From NCBI GenBank assembly GCA_045629945.1, contig JAZQSE010000041.1:1-64000 (forward strand): 64,000 nt of DNA. The letters run 5' to 3'. This DNA comes from UBA1765 sp045629945 (GTDB lineage: Bacteria > Fibrobacterota > Fibrobacteria > Fibrobacterales > Fibrobacteraceae). The notes beneath the pieces were generated by a model. The model was not told where the DNA came from. It was given only the letters and a program-made list of their open reading frames with translations, and did not search any database. The position numbers and the translations under genes were made by a program. Below, one piece after another: positions 43,774-52,252 of the stretch (position 1 is its first letter; every line of letters begins with the position of its first letter).

Positions 43774-46032
43774 ATGGAAACCCTTTATTTAATAGCGTTA
43801 ATACTCATCTTCACATTGGCAATTTTTGATTTGATTGTAGGGGTTAGTAATGATGCAGTGAACTTTTTAAGTTCTGCAGTTGGTGCTAAAGCTTTTTCTT
43901 TCAAAAAAATCTTATTTATAGCAGCCCTTGGCATTTTTGTCGGGGCTTCTTTTTCTAGTGGTATGATGGATATTGCAAGGCATGGTATCTTTCAACCACA
44001 ACATTTTTATTTCTCAGAAATTATGGCCATTTTTATTGGAGTCATGATTGTTGATGTCATATTGCTAGATGTTTTTAATTCATTTGGATTGCCTACATCA
44101 ACTACAATTTCAAGAGTCTTTGAATTGTTAGGAGGAGCTTTTGCATTAGCACTTTATAAAATATATATGATTCCAAATACGCCATCATTTGGGGAACTAA
44201 TCAACACAGAAAAAGCTATATCGGTAATCTTTGCCATATTCCTTTCTGTAGCGATAGCCTTTTCATTTGGAACTATAGTTCAATTTTTGGTGCGTTTACT
44301 ATTTACATTTGATTTTAAAAAGAAAATGAAATATTTTATAGGACTTTTTGGAGGTCTCTCATTTAGTTCTATTATTTATTTTATCTTGTTTAAAGGTTTA
44401 AAAGGCTCTGTATTTGCCCAAGCAGATTGGTTTAAATATTTGTTAAATCATTCCATAGAGGTTCTGATAATTTTATTTGTTGCCTTTGCTTTACTTTCTC
44501 AACTTTGTTATTTCTTGAAATTGAATGTTTTTAAAGCGATAGTTGCATTAGGAACATTTTCACTTGCTTTGGCGTTTGCTGGTAACGACCTAGTAAACTT
44601 TATTGGTGTTCCTTTAGCCGCCCTTTCTTCTTATCAAGATTTTTCTTTAAATGGCGGTGGGGCTCCAGATGCGTTTTTAATGAAATCATTGTGTGAATCA
44701 GCGGCTGGACAGTGGTGGATCCTTTCTTTAGCGGGCGTTGTAATGATGTTTGCTCTTGTAACGTCAAAGAAAGCTCATAATGTGATACAAACATCTGTAT
44801 CTCTTTCTGCACAAGGGGCTGCAGACCAAGCTTTTGGAACAAACCCAGTGGCAAGAGCTCTTGTTCGTTGGAGCCATTCAACGGGTGAATTCTTTGCAAA
44901 GTATTTGCCTAGAAAATGGCGCATTTGGATGGAGCTTCGTCGGGATGACTCTAAACTCACTCTCGAAGATGATAAAGCCGCTTTTGACTTAGTGCGAGCT
45001 TCTGTAAATTTAATGCTTGCTAGTCTCTTGATTGCTGCTGGAACTGCATTTAAACTTCCTCTTTCTACAACGTATGTTACATTTATGGTTGCAATGGGAA
45101 CCTCTTTAGCAGATAAAGCTTGGGGGCGCGATACAGCTGTTTATCGTATTTCAGGTGTACTTTCAGTTATTGGTGGGTGGTTTTTCACGGCTTTTGCAGC
45201 ATTTACGAGTAGCTTTTTCATTTGTCTTCTCGTTTATAAAGGTGGATTTGTTGTTTCATTCCTTTTGTTTGGTTTGGTTGTTTTCTGGCTTTTACGTTCT
45301 ACATTCCATGAAAAAAAGAAAAATCAGGGCATCAATCCAGCAGAAGAACGTTATTTGAATATTCTTTCTACTAACTCTCCTGAAAAAGCGGCTACATTAG
45401 TTAATAGCCATTTTAAAGAAGCGTGGGGTTGGTTGCTTGTTCATGCAGAAGATAGGTATAGAGATATTATAAATGGGTTCTTAAATGGAGACCTTAATTT
45501 ACTTAGAAAAACCAATCGTTTGATTGATGAAGAAAAAATTTCAGTACGTCAATTAAAACACCAAGGAGCGACTTGTTCTCGAAAAATAGAACCATCAATA
45601 TATTTAACTAAGAATTTTTATTTATACCAAGGTAATGATTGTGTAAGTGATATTGTTTTCAATTTAGATAGAATTTGTGACCCTTGTTTGCAACATATTG
45701 ACAATCATTTTACGCCGCTTTCTAAACGTCGCCAAAAGGATTTAGATGCATTCTGGTCTCAAATAACAGATTTTATTGAAGATTGTGCAAGAACCGTTTT
45801 TGATGGCAATTTTGAAAAATACGATGAATTGAAAACTCGTGCATTAGAAATCGGCGCAGATGTAGTGGCTAGACGTAAAAAAGAAATGTCTTCTATTCAA
45901 GAAAAAGAAATAGCTTCTGGAGCTACTATTTTGTACTTAACTATTCTTTATGAAACGAAGAGTTTGATTGATAAATCAATGTATTTAACAAAAGTTTGCA
46001 AGAAATTTTTAGCTAATGACAATCCTAAATGA
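43774..46032 (+). CDS. PiT-family inorganic phosphate transporter with C-terminal PhoU-like domain
   Basis: The 752-residue protein has an inner-membrane PiT core of ten to twelve helices. The two family repeats are visible as VGVSNDAVNFLSSAVGAKA near the N-terminus and FAGNDLVNFIGVPLAALSS near residue 270. These Asn/Asp-bearing loops bind phosphate. A hydrophilic loop (about 345-405) interrupts the helices. From about residue 545 the protein is soluble and helical, like DUF47/PhoU proteins that regulate PiT transport. The start (METLYLIAL) matches the first membrane helix; a longer TTG start at 43717 is less likely. It overlaps the next small gene by 17 bases. Confidence 0.88.
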   Translation: METLYLIALILIFTLAIFDLIVGVSNDAVNFLSSAVGAKAFSFKKILFIAALGIFVGASFSSGMMDIARHGIFQPQHFYFSEIMAIFIGVMIVDVILLDVFNSFGLPTSTTISRVFELLGGAFALALYKIYMIPNTPSFGELINTEKAISVIFAIFLSVAIAFSFGTIVQFLVRLLFTFDFKKKMKYFIGLFGGLSFSSIIYFILFKGLKGSVFAQADWFKYLLNHSIEVLIILFVAFALLSQLCYFLKLNVFKAIVALGTFSLALAFAGNDLVNFIGVPLAALSSYQDFSLNGGGAPDAFLMKSLCESAAGQWWILSLAGVVMMFALVTSKKAHNVIQTSVSLSAQGAADQAFGTNPVARALVRWSHSTGEFFAKYLPRKWRIWMELRRDDSKLTLEDDKAAFDLVRASVNLMLASLLIAAGTAFKLPLSTTYVTFMVAMGTSLADKAWGRDTAVYRISGVLSVIGGWFFTAFAAFTSSFFICLLVYKGGFVVSFLLFGLVVFWLLRSTFHEKKKNQGINPAEERYLNILSTNSPEKAATLVNSHFKEAWGWLLVHAEDRYRDIINGFLNGDLNLLRKTNRLIDEEKISVRQLKHQGATCSRKIEPSIYLTKNFYLYQGNDCVSDIVFNLDRICDPCLQHIDNHFTPLSKRRQKDLDAFWSQITDFIEDCARTVFDGNFEKYDELKTRALEIGADVVARRKKEMSSIQEKEIASGATILYLTILYETKSLIDKSMYLTKVCKKFLANDNPK

Positions 46033-46237
46033 TATTTTAGAGCAGGCTGGTTTAAAAAATCACGCTTTAGTGGAAGTGTTCCCGGGAACACTTTCGCATA
46101 AAACAGTTCAAAAAGCTCGTTTAGGTACAAGACCTATTTCTAAAAAAGCGGAACAGAAAATTGTTGAAGCTTTGAATAAAGTTCTTTTACCAGAAGTGCC
46201 TTATTCTAAGCAAGATGTTTTCCCAAAAGAACTTTAA
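46016..46237 (+). CDS. Small HTH-like protein overlapping the PiT gene
   Basis: The 73-residue protein has LSHKTVQKARLGTRPISKKAEQKIVEALNKVL, which looks like the recognition half of a helix-turn-helix DNA-binding fold (a turn of about four residues between two helices, as in Cro/XRE proteins). The start ATG lies inside the end of the PiT gene and overlaps it by 17 bases, so translation is likely coupled. A bidirectional terminator follows. It could be a local phosphate-responsive regulator, but no target is visible. I recognise no named family. Confidence 0.65.
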   Translation: MTILNDILEQAGLKNHALVEVFPGTLSHKTVQKARLGTRPISKKAEQKIVEALNKVLLPEVPYSKQDVFPKEL

Positions 46238-46251
46238 TATTTTTATTAAGC

Positions 46252-46295
46252 ATAAAAAAAGTCTCCGATTCGAAGAATCGGAGACTTTTTCTTTC
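46252..46295. terminator. Bidirectional terminator between the small HTH gene and fba
   Basis: gtctccgatt pairs perfectly with aatcggagac around cgaag (46261-46285). A T-run follows on the plus strand, and an A-run precedes it (a T-run on the minus strand), so it can stop transcription of the convergent HTH and fba genes. Confidence 0.9.
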
Positions 46296-46302
46296 AAAAC
46301 AA

Positions 46303-47304
46303 TTAGGCAAGCTTATTGTCGGAGCCAAGAACGTTAATGATCTTGTGCTTGTAAAGCTTTTCCATATTGTCACGAGCTGGGCCCAAGTATTTACGTGGGT
46401 CAAATTCAGCAGGCTTTTCAGCGAAAGTCTGGCGAATAGCAGCAGTCATAGCCAAGCGAGAATCGGAGTCAATGTTGATTTTGCAAACAGCAGACTTTGC
46501 AGATTCACGGAGCCATTCTTCAGGAATACCGATAGCAGCCTTGAGAGCACCACCAAACTTGTTGATAGTTGCCACTTCTTCTTGAGGAACAGAAGAAGAA
46601 CCATGAAGAACGATTGGGAAACCAGGAAGTTTTTCTTCAACAGCTTTCAAAACGTCGAAAGCGAGAGGAGGAGGAACCAAGTTGCCGTTTTCGTCTTTAG
46701 TGCATTGTTCTGGAGTGAATTTGTAAGCACCATGGGATGTACCAATGGAGATTGCAAGAGAATCGCAACCAGTACGTGTAGCAAAATCAATTACTTCTTC
46801 TGGGTTAGTGTAGGTGTGGTGGTCAGAAGAAACTTCGTCTTCTACGCCAGCGAGAACGCCAAGTTCACCTTCAACAGTTACGTCAAACTGGTGAGCGTAT
46901 TCAACAACTTTCTTTGTAAGAGCAACGTTTTCTTCGTAAGGAAGGTGGGAACCATCAATCATTACAGAAGAGAAACCGGAATCAATGCAGCTTTTGCAAG
47001 TTTCAAAAGTATCACCGTGGTCCAAGTGAAGAACGATTTCTGGCTTTTCGCAACCGAGTTCTTTAGCGTATTCTACAGCACCTTGTGCCATGTAGCGGAG
47101 AAGAGTTGCGTTTGCATACTGACGAGCGCCTTTAGAAACCTGAAGAATAACAGGAGACTTTGTTTCGACAGCAGCTTTAATGATAGCCTGCATCTGTTCC
47201 ATGTTGTTGAAGTTGAAAGCAGGGATTGCATAGCCACCCTTGATGGCTTTAGCAAACATTTCTTTGGTATTTACAAGACCGAGATCTTTATAAGAAACAG
47301 CCAT
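46303..47304 (-). CDS. fba: Class II fructose-bisphosphate aldolase
   Basis: The 333-residue zinc-dependent enzyme cleaves fructose 1,6-bisphosphate in glycolysis. Visible motifs are AIPAFNFNNMEQMQAI at the N-terminus, HLDHGDTFETCKSCIDSGFSSVMIDGSHLPYEENV with the zinc-binding His residues, EGELGVLAG, and the glycine-rich SIGTSHGAYKF and VLHGSSSVP with a further zinc His. It carries an agaggt ribosome site. It is a single gene with a terminator shared with the convergent HTH gene. Confidence 0.95.
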   Translation of the reverse strand: MAVSYKDLGLVNTKEMFAKAIKGGYAIPAFNFNNMEQMQAIIKAAVETKSPVILQVSKGARQYANATLLRYMAQGAVEYAKELGCEKPEIVLHLDHGDTFETCKSCIDSGFSSVMIDGSHLPYEENVALTKKVVEYAHQFDVTVEGELGVLAGVEDEVSSDHHTYTNPEEVIDFATRTGCDSLAISIGTSHGAYKFTPEQCTKDENGNLVPPPLAFDVLKAVEEKLPGFPIVLHGSSSVPQEEVATINKFGGALKAAIGIPEEWLRESAKSAVCKINIDSDSRLAMTAAIRQTFAEKPAEFDPRKYLGPARDNMEKLYKHKIINVLGSDNKLA

Positions 47305-47462
47305 TTTTTTACCTCTATTTGGCGGTTAAAGTTAACACGAGTAAAAGTTATAAAATTTTATCTTGCTTGTGCATAGAAATCTTCTTTTATTAAGCAAAAT
47401 AAGCATTAAATAAATCTTTTTAGGAGCAATTCCCTTTAATGTTGTATGGAATAGAAAAAGAA

Positions 47463-47492
47463 TAAAAAAAGCGGAATTCAAAATTCCGCTTA
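47463..47492 (-). terminator. Intrinsic terminator of the phosphohexomutase/tail-protein operon
   Basis: aagcggaatt pairs perfectly with aattccgctt around a short loop, followed on the minus strand by seven Ts. It lies about 22 bases beyond the stop of the basic-tailed protein gene. Confidence 0.9.
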
Positions 47493-47513
47493 AAAAACTT
47501 TGTTTAAGAAAAA

Positions 47514-48401
47514 TTAGTCTTCGTAATCGCTAGCTTCTGCTGCTTTTTGGCGCTTAGCGGCAGCACGGCGGCGTTTTTCGCGAATGGTTAAACCTTCTTC
47601 TTCTTCTGGTTCTTCTTCTACGATAACACGTTTCTTTTTAACGATACGTTTTTTTACCACTTTTTTCTTTTTAGGAGTTTCTTCTTCGTAATCTTCTTCA
47701 GGTTCTACAACCTTTTTGCGTTTAACAACACGTTTTTTCTTGACAGGAGCTGGAGCTTCTTCCTCTTCAGCAACTGCTTTACGTTTAACAACGCGTTTTT
47801 TAACGACAGGTTCCTCTGCAGCTTCTGCTTCTTGTGCTGGTGGAGGAGGAAGTTTACGAGCAACTGGCTTTGGTTTTGCAGGTTGTAAATCCTTTTTAGT
47901 TAAAGGAACTGCAGCGGTGCGTGTGATTTCAACATCGTGAGAACCGTTCCAAAGAGTTGCCTTTGAGGCATTTCCGATTTCAGCTGCATCACGAGCCATA
48001 TCAAGCGCCCATTCGTCATTTGCAGGAGGTAAAAGTTTGAACTTTACATCGCGGACTTTTACCGCTTCATCTTCTAAATAAATCATCATGTCAAACATAC
48101 CGACCTGATAATCTTTAGCGTCAGTTCCAGCAGCAACTGCAGGAACATAAGCAATAACGGCATAAACTAGTCCATCGATAACACCGTCAAGTAAAACGTA
48201 CGGGTCTCCTGCAGGAGCTTGTACCTGACCTTCTGCCTGGAAAGCCCAACCTTCACCTTTAACTGGCATAGAGAAAGAATGATAACCACCTTTCATATCG
48301 CCAATTTTAAGGAATTCCCCTGCAAAAGCTTGGAATTCTGTGTTTTTTTGTGCAAAACTCGAAAGAGCGCAAGCACATAAGAGAGCAATTATTTTTTTCA
48401 T
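47514..48401 (-). CDS. Exported protein with a Lys/Arg/Glu-rich repetitive C-terminal tail
   Basis: The 295-residue protein has a signal peptide (MKKIIALLCACALSSFA). Residues 22-165 form a beta-rich domain (WAFQAEGQVQAPAGDP, YVLLDGVIDGLVYAVIAYVP) that I do not recognise. The last 130 residues alternate basic blocks with the recurring KKRVVKRK or KKKRVV motif and acidic blocks (EEEEAPAP, EEDYEEE). This is a low-complexity, charge-patterned tail, unlike the neighbours. A cell-surface, nucleic-acid or cell-wall binding role is possible but not shown. It lies 9 bases after the phosphohexomutase gene, so it is likely cotranscribed. A gaggaa site precedes it. Confidence 0.6.
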   Translation of the reverse strand: MKKIIALLCACALSSFAQKNTEFQAFAGEFLKIGDMKGGYHSFSMPVKGEGWAFQAEGQVQAPAGDPYVLLDGVIDGLVYAVIAYVPAVAAGTDAKDYQVGMFDMMIYLEDEAVKVRDVKFKLLPPANDEWALDMARDAAEIGNASKATLWNGSHDVEITRTAAVPLTKKDLQPAKPKPVARKLPPPPAQEAEAAEEPVVKKRVVKRKAVAEEEEAPAPVKKKRVVKRKKVVEPEEDYEEETPKKKKVVKKRIVKKKRVIVEEEPEEEEGLTIREKRRRAAAKRQKAAEASDYED

Positions 48402-48410
48402 ATTTCCTCT

Positions 48411-50024
48411 TTATTCTTTGAAGAAAAGAGCTTTTGCTGATTCAAACATAGCATCTTTTTCTTCCGGAGCACGACATTCTGTATAAATACGAACTTTTGG
48501 TTCAGTTCCAGATGGACGGATAAGCATCCAAGAATCATCTGTGAAAATGATTTTAACGCCATCTAAAGTCAAAAGATCTTTAACTTCTTTTTCTTTATCA
48601 CCCACCATAATCTTCATACCAGGTTCACCAAGTTTTGCAATAGCATTTACTTTTGCAACAAGAGGAGCGCCAACAAGAGATTTGTCAACTTCAAAGCCGG
48701 AACGGGTAGGGTAGAGGCGACCAAATTCAGCATAGAGAGCGTCTAAGTATTCGCCAAGGTTTTTACCAGTTACAGCGACAATTTCTAATGCAAGAAGAAG
48801 CCCGAACTGAGCATCTTTTTCAAGAGTGTTATTTAACCCAGAAATACCATCGGATTCTTCAAAAGCAATCAAAGCTCTTTCTTTTGCATCACGAGCTAAA
48901 TAAGGACGGAAGTTTTTAAAGCCAACAGATGTTTCTTTAATAGAACAGCCCATTTTTTCAGCGATGATATTTACAAAGTTTGAAGTAGCCACAGATTTTG
49001 CAACTACACCAACTTCTTTACGATAAGCTACCATGTAATGGAAAGCAATGGCTCCGAAACTATTCATATCAATTTCACGAGAACCATCGTAGAAACGAAC
49101 ACGGTCACCATCCGGGTCAAAGATGCAGCCAACACGGAAAGCAGATTGGCTATGGTCTAAAACATTACGAACACCTTCTAAGTTTTTAGAAGAAGGTTCT
49201 GGAGCAACACCACCAAATAAGGCGTCATCTTCAGTTCTTAAGCTGACTAAACATTCTGGATTACCAAGTAATGCAGCTGGACGACCACGGGTAGAGCCAT
49301 GAACATGGTCGCAGACAAGAGTTAATTTACCACTAGCAATAAGCTTTTGGATTTCTGTAAAATTAATTGTGCCTTGGCGGTGTAAAAATTCTGCATAGAT
49401 TTTTACAGGGTCAATGATTTCCCAATTGACTTCAGAGAGAGGTTCAAATACATGGGATTCCATCATTTCATTAGCATTTTTAGTAATGATGTTTGTTATT
49501 TCCGGGCCTGCTGGTCCGCCATCAGCCGGGTTGAATTTGATGCCATTATAATGACTTGGGTTATGACTTGGAGTCATATTGATTGAGCAGGCGGCATTTA
49601 ACATTTCTACGGCAGCCGAAAATTCTGGGGTAGCCATTTCGCCACCATAATAAATTTTTACGCCGGCTTTTTCAAATAAAGCAGCGACAATCTGGCAAAA
49701 TTCATGGCCAAGTAAACGGTTGTCATGCCCAATTACAAGCCCGCGAGATTGTAGTTCTGCAAAGTCTTTAATACCTAAAGATTCCCAAAGTTCTGGAGTG
49801 GCTTCGCGGTACATTTTAAGAATAGCAGAAGCAACCACTTGTAAATTTCTAAGTGTAAATTCTGAACCAATTTCACCACGCCAGCCAGATGTTCCAAAAT
49901 TAACCTTGGCAGGGCTTTCAGAAACCATAGCGGCTTGTTTTACTTCTTCGACCAAGGCTTTAAGAGCTGATGGGTCTGTATCAGGTGCTTGAATTTTTTT
50001 CCAGATTTGAGTAATAGAATCCAT
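48411..50024 (-). CDS. Phosphoglucomutase/phosphomannomutase family protein
   Basis: The 537-residue alpha-D-phosphohexomutase shows the family motifs: NFGTSGWRGEIG at the N-terminus, the phosphoserine loop NMTPSHNPSHYNGIKFNP near residue 152, the magnesium site FDPDGDR, the sugar-binding loop FEESDGISG, and the phosphate-binding RPSGTEPKVRIYTE near the C-terminus. It interconverts sugar 1- and 6-phosphates. The substrate (glucose or mannose) is not determined. It stands upstream of the basic-tailed exported protein in one operon. Confidence 0.9.
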   Translation of the reverse strand: MDSITQIWKKIQAPDTDPSALKALVEEVKQAAMVSESPAKVNFGTSGWRGEIGSEFTLRNLQVVASAILKMYREATPELWESLGIKDFAELQSRGLVIGHDNRLLGHEFCQIVAALFEKAGVKIYYGGEMATPEFSAAVEMLNAACSINMTPSHNPSHYNGIKFNPADGGPAGPEITNIITKNANEMMESHVFEPLSEVNWEIIDPVKIYAEFLHRQGTINFTEIQKLIASGKLTLVCDHVHGSTRGRPAALLGNPECLVSLRTEDDALFGGVAPEPSSKNLEGVRNVLDHSQSAFRVGCIFDPDGDRVRFYDGSREIDMNSFGAIAFHYMVAYRKEVGVVAKSVATSNFVNIIAEKMGCSIKETSVGFKNFRPYLARDAKERALIAFEESDGISGLNNTLEKDAQFGLLLALEIVAVTGKNLGEYLDALYAEFGRLYPTRSGFEVDKSLVGAPLVAKVNAIAKLGEPGMKIMVGDKEKEVKDLLTLDGVKIIFTDDSWMLIRPSGTEPKVRIYTECRAPEEKDAMFESAKALFFKE

Positions 50025-50172
50025 AAAAAAGGGTCCTGTTGATTAAAGGTTTGCTAGCAATTTAAAAATCTTTTGGCTTAAAAAACGAATTAGAAATCAT
50101 TCTTCATTAAATTTTACAGTTTTTTTGGAAAAAATGATTTCTGCTTTTGAAAAATCTTATATTTTGTGGACT

Positions 50173-51129
50173 ATGCAAATAACACAAGCTTCTCAATTAA
50201 CCGGTGTATTTCCGGCAATATTTACTCCTCTTTGTTCCGATGACCCTAAAAATCTTCGTAATTCGATAGATTTTAAGAAAATGGGACAAATGATTGATGA
50301 TTTAATCGCTTCTGGCGTTACTGGTATTTTGCCTGTTGGAACAACAGGGCAGAGTGCAACGGTTACTCACAAGCAACACCTTGATATCATTAAGTTTACA
50401 CTTGACTATGTAGATGGTCGTGTTCCAGTTATTGCCGGTGCAGGTTCTAATTGCACTCGTGAATCTGTAGAAATGATCGAAGAGGTCTTGAAAATAGCAG
50501 AAGTGCCTGTACTTTGTGTTACTGGGTATTACAACAACCCATCACAAGAAGGCATTGAAAAACATTTCCGTACATTGAGTTCAGAAACTGGTGCAAAGAT
50601 TATTGTCTATAACGTTCCAGGCCGTACGGCAAGTTATATTCATCCGGATACACTTATCCGCCTTTCTGAAGACAAAAATATTATTGGTCTGAAGCAAGCT
50701 GTTGATTTTCGGATTGGAGAAAAGTTCCACGAAGACACACTTCGTGTGATTAAAGAAACGGCAAATAATGACTTTGCAGTTCTTAGTGGTGAAGACGGCT
50801 TTTTCATTGATATGTTGGAAATGGGTGGTAAAGGCCTTATCAGCGCTTCTGCTAACATTCCAGAAGCTGCTAAAATCTTTGTTGATCTTCACAAGAGTTT
50901 CCAAAATGGTGAATTTACAAAGTGTGATGATTTACAAGATGCCGCTCGTGATTATGTAGAGGCGACATTCTGTCGTAAGAATCCTATTCCTCTTGGCACT
51001 TTGTTTAATAGCCCGCTTTTCCAACCTTTGGTGAGTGTTCGTGATACAGCTCGTGGCGATGAAGCCGAAGCTCGTATTATGAAGCTTATTCAGGAAAAAG
51101 CTCAATCTTTGCTCAAGTACCATCAATAA
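50173..51129 (+). CDS. dapA: DapA-family 4-hydroxy-tetrahydrodipicolinate synthase
   Basis: The 318-residue TIM-barrel aldolase condenses pyruvate with aspartate semialdehyde in lysine and cell-wall precursor synthesis. Visible are VGTTGQSATVTHKQH (normally GTTGES), the Tyr in IVYNVPGRTA, and the Schiff-base Lys in IIGLKQAVD near residue 177. The start ATG at 50173 fits the family N-terminus; earlier in-frame starts at 50125 (TTG) and 50134 (ATG) are less typical. The variant Gln in GTTGQS may be a lineage feature. It is followed by the Cys-rich protein gene after 16 bases. Confidence 0.85.
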   Translation: MQITQASQLTGVFPAIFTPLCSDDPKNLRNSIDFKKMGQMIDDLIASGVTGILPVGTTGQSATVTHKQHLDIIKFTLDYVDGRVPVIAGAGSNCTRESVEMIEEVLKIAEVPVLCVTGYYNNPSQEGIEKHFRTLSSETGAKIIVYNVPGRTASYIHPDTLIRLSEDKNIIGLKQAVDFRIGEKFHEDTLRVIKETANNDFAVLSGEDGFFIDMLEMGGKGLISASANIPEAAKIFVDLHKSFQNGEFTKCDDLQDAARDYVEATFCRKNPIPLGTLFNSPLFQPLVSVRDTARGDEAEARIMKLIQEKAQSLLKYHQ

Positions 51130-51145
51130 ATTAAAGGAGTTTATT

Positions 51146-51805
51146 ATGTCTGAAAATTTGAAAAAATCTATTGCAGAAGAAATTTCTGAAAATTTAAAAC
51201 AATATGGTCTTACAGCTATTCCTGTTCAGACTTTGAATGAAGAAGCTGAAGCTAGTCGCTATTTTGCCGGAACTTTCGAAGAATTCGTTGAAGCAGCAAA
51301 AATTCTTGGAGCAAAAGGCATTTTTGTCGAAGCACTTTATTTAGAAGAAGATGAATTCTACTATAACAGCGGTGTGGAAGAAGAAGATTGCGATGGTTGC
51401 TGTGATTGTTGTTGTGACTGTGATTGCGACTGCGATTGTGATTGTGAAGATGATTGCAAATGTGGTTGCAAAGACGAAAAATGCGATTGTTCTGACGAAG
51501 AAGAATCTTGCTGTTGTAAAGATTCTGATGAAGAATGTGATTGCTGTTGTGATGATGAACTTTGGCCAGAAGATTTGGATGGCTTGGATTTGAGTCTTTT
51601 GCGTCCAGAAATCGCTAAGTATGAACAATATATTGGTGAATGCTGCGGAGCTCGTCTTGTAGTTCCTGGACCAGATCATTTAGAAGTTGAAATTTTTGCA
51701 GAATGGTTTGATGAATTTGCCACATTGGTAGATGAAGCTTCTGCAGAAATTGAAGAGGATCCTGCAAAAGTTCTTGAAGTTATTGAAAAGAATTGCAAAG
51801 AATAA
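51146..51805 (+). CDS. Protein with a Cys/Asp-rich low-complexity insert
   Basis: The 219-residue protein has an ordinary-looking N-terminal region (residues 1-75, FAGTFEEFVEAAKILGAKGIFVEALYL) and C-terminal region (from about 140, with PEIAKYEQYIG and DHLEVEIFAEWFDEFA). Between them lies a remarkable insert at residues 81-136 with 23 cysteines, mostly in Cys-Asp, Cys-Cys and Asp-Cys alternations (CDCDCDCDCDC at residues 90-100). No signal peptide is seen. Metal binding, as in metallothionein, is an inference from cysteine content. It has a clear aaggag site and lies 16 bases after the DapA gene. A terminator follows. Confidence 0.75.
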   Translation: MSENLKKSIAEEISENLKQYGLTAIPVQTLNEEAEASRYFAGTFEEFVEAAKILGAKGIFVEALYLEEDEFYYNSGVEEEDCDGCCDCCCDCDCDCDCDCEDDCKCGCKDEKCDCSDEEESCCCKDSDEECDCCCDDELWPEDLDGLDLSLLRPEIAKYEQYIGECCGARLVVPGPDHLEVEIFAEWFDEFATLVDEASAEIEEDPAKVLEVIEKNCKE

Positions 51806-51827
51806 TTTTTTAAATAACTTTGTTTTT

Positions 51828-51862
51828 AAAAGAGTAAATGCGTAAGTATTTGCTCTTTTTTT
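51828..51862 (+). terminator. Intrinsic terminator after the Cys/Asp-rich protein gene
   Basis: aaagagtaaat pairs with atttgctcttt (one G-U pair) around a short loop, then a T-run follows. It begins about 25 bases after the stop codon. Confidence 0.8.
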
Positions 51863-52023
51863 GTGGGAGTTTGTGATACGATGGGTTTGCCGCGCCGTGC
51901 ATTTTGCATGTTTTGCCATGACAAAAGTAGTTCGCGAGTGATAAGAAACTCGTGACAAGAACCGTGGCAAGTTCTAGGTTGTCATGGCGAGAGGCCTTGT
52001 GCCTCGTGACCATCTGTTAGCAA

Positions 52024-52099
52024 GTTGTCATCGAGAGCGTAGTGCGGCGATCTGTTGGCAAGGAGATTGCTTCAGCTTTTCAAGCTTCGCAATGACAAG
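52024..52099. repeat. Palindromic intergenic repeat element, copy 1
   Basis: The 76-bp element begins with gttgtcatcgaga and ends with cttcgcaatgacaag, which are imperfect inverted ends. An internal stem is formed by gcgatct and agattgc around gttggcaagg. The unit plus its 3' flank recurs 153 bp later. Confidence 0.75.
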
Positions 52100-52176
52100 A
52101 ACCGTGATCAAAATTCGTGGGCAAATTTCCATCGCAATGACAAGGTTCTCAGGCAAGAAGGGCGGGCAAGTGTAGG

Positions 52177-52252
52177 GTTGTCATCGCGAATGCAGTGCGG
52201 CGATCTGTTGGCAAGGAGATTGCTTCAGCTTTTCAAGCTTCGCAATGACAAG
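52177..52252. repeat. Palindromic intergenic repeat element, copy 2
   Basis: This copy has the same 76-bp unit as copy 1, with better inverted ends (gttgtcatcgcgaa against ttcgcaatgacaag). The identity with copy 1 continues about 48 bp downstream, to 52300, so the duplicated block is roughly 124 bp. Confidence 0.75.

Noticed and set aside
46345..47376. Plus-strand open frame of 343 codons opposite fba
   Set aside because: It is antisense to a clear class II aldolase and shows no recognisable motif, consistent with a codon-bias shadow.
51341..51679. Minus-strand frame opposite the Cys/Asp-rich protein
   Set aside because: Its Ile/Thr/Phe-rich sequence is the antisense image of the tgtgat repeats; the sense frame has a strong ribosome site and folded flanks.
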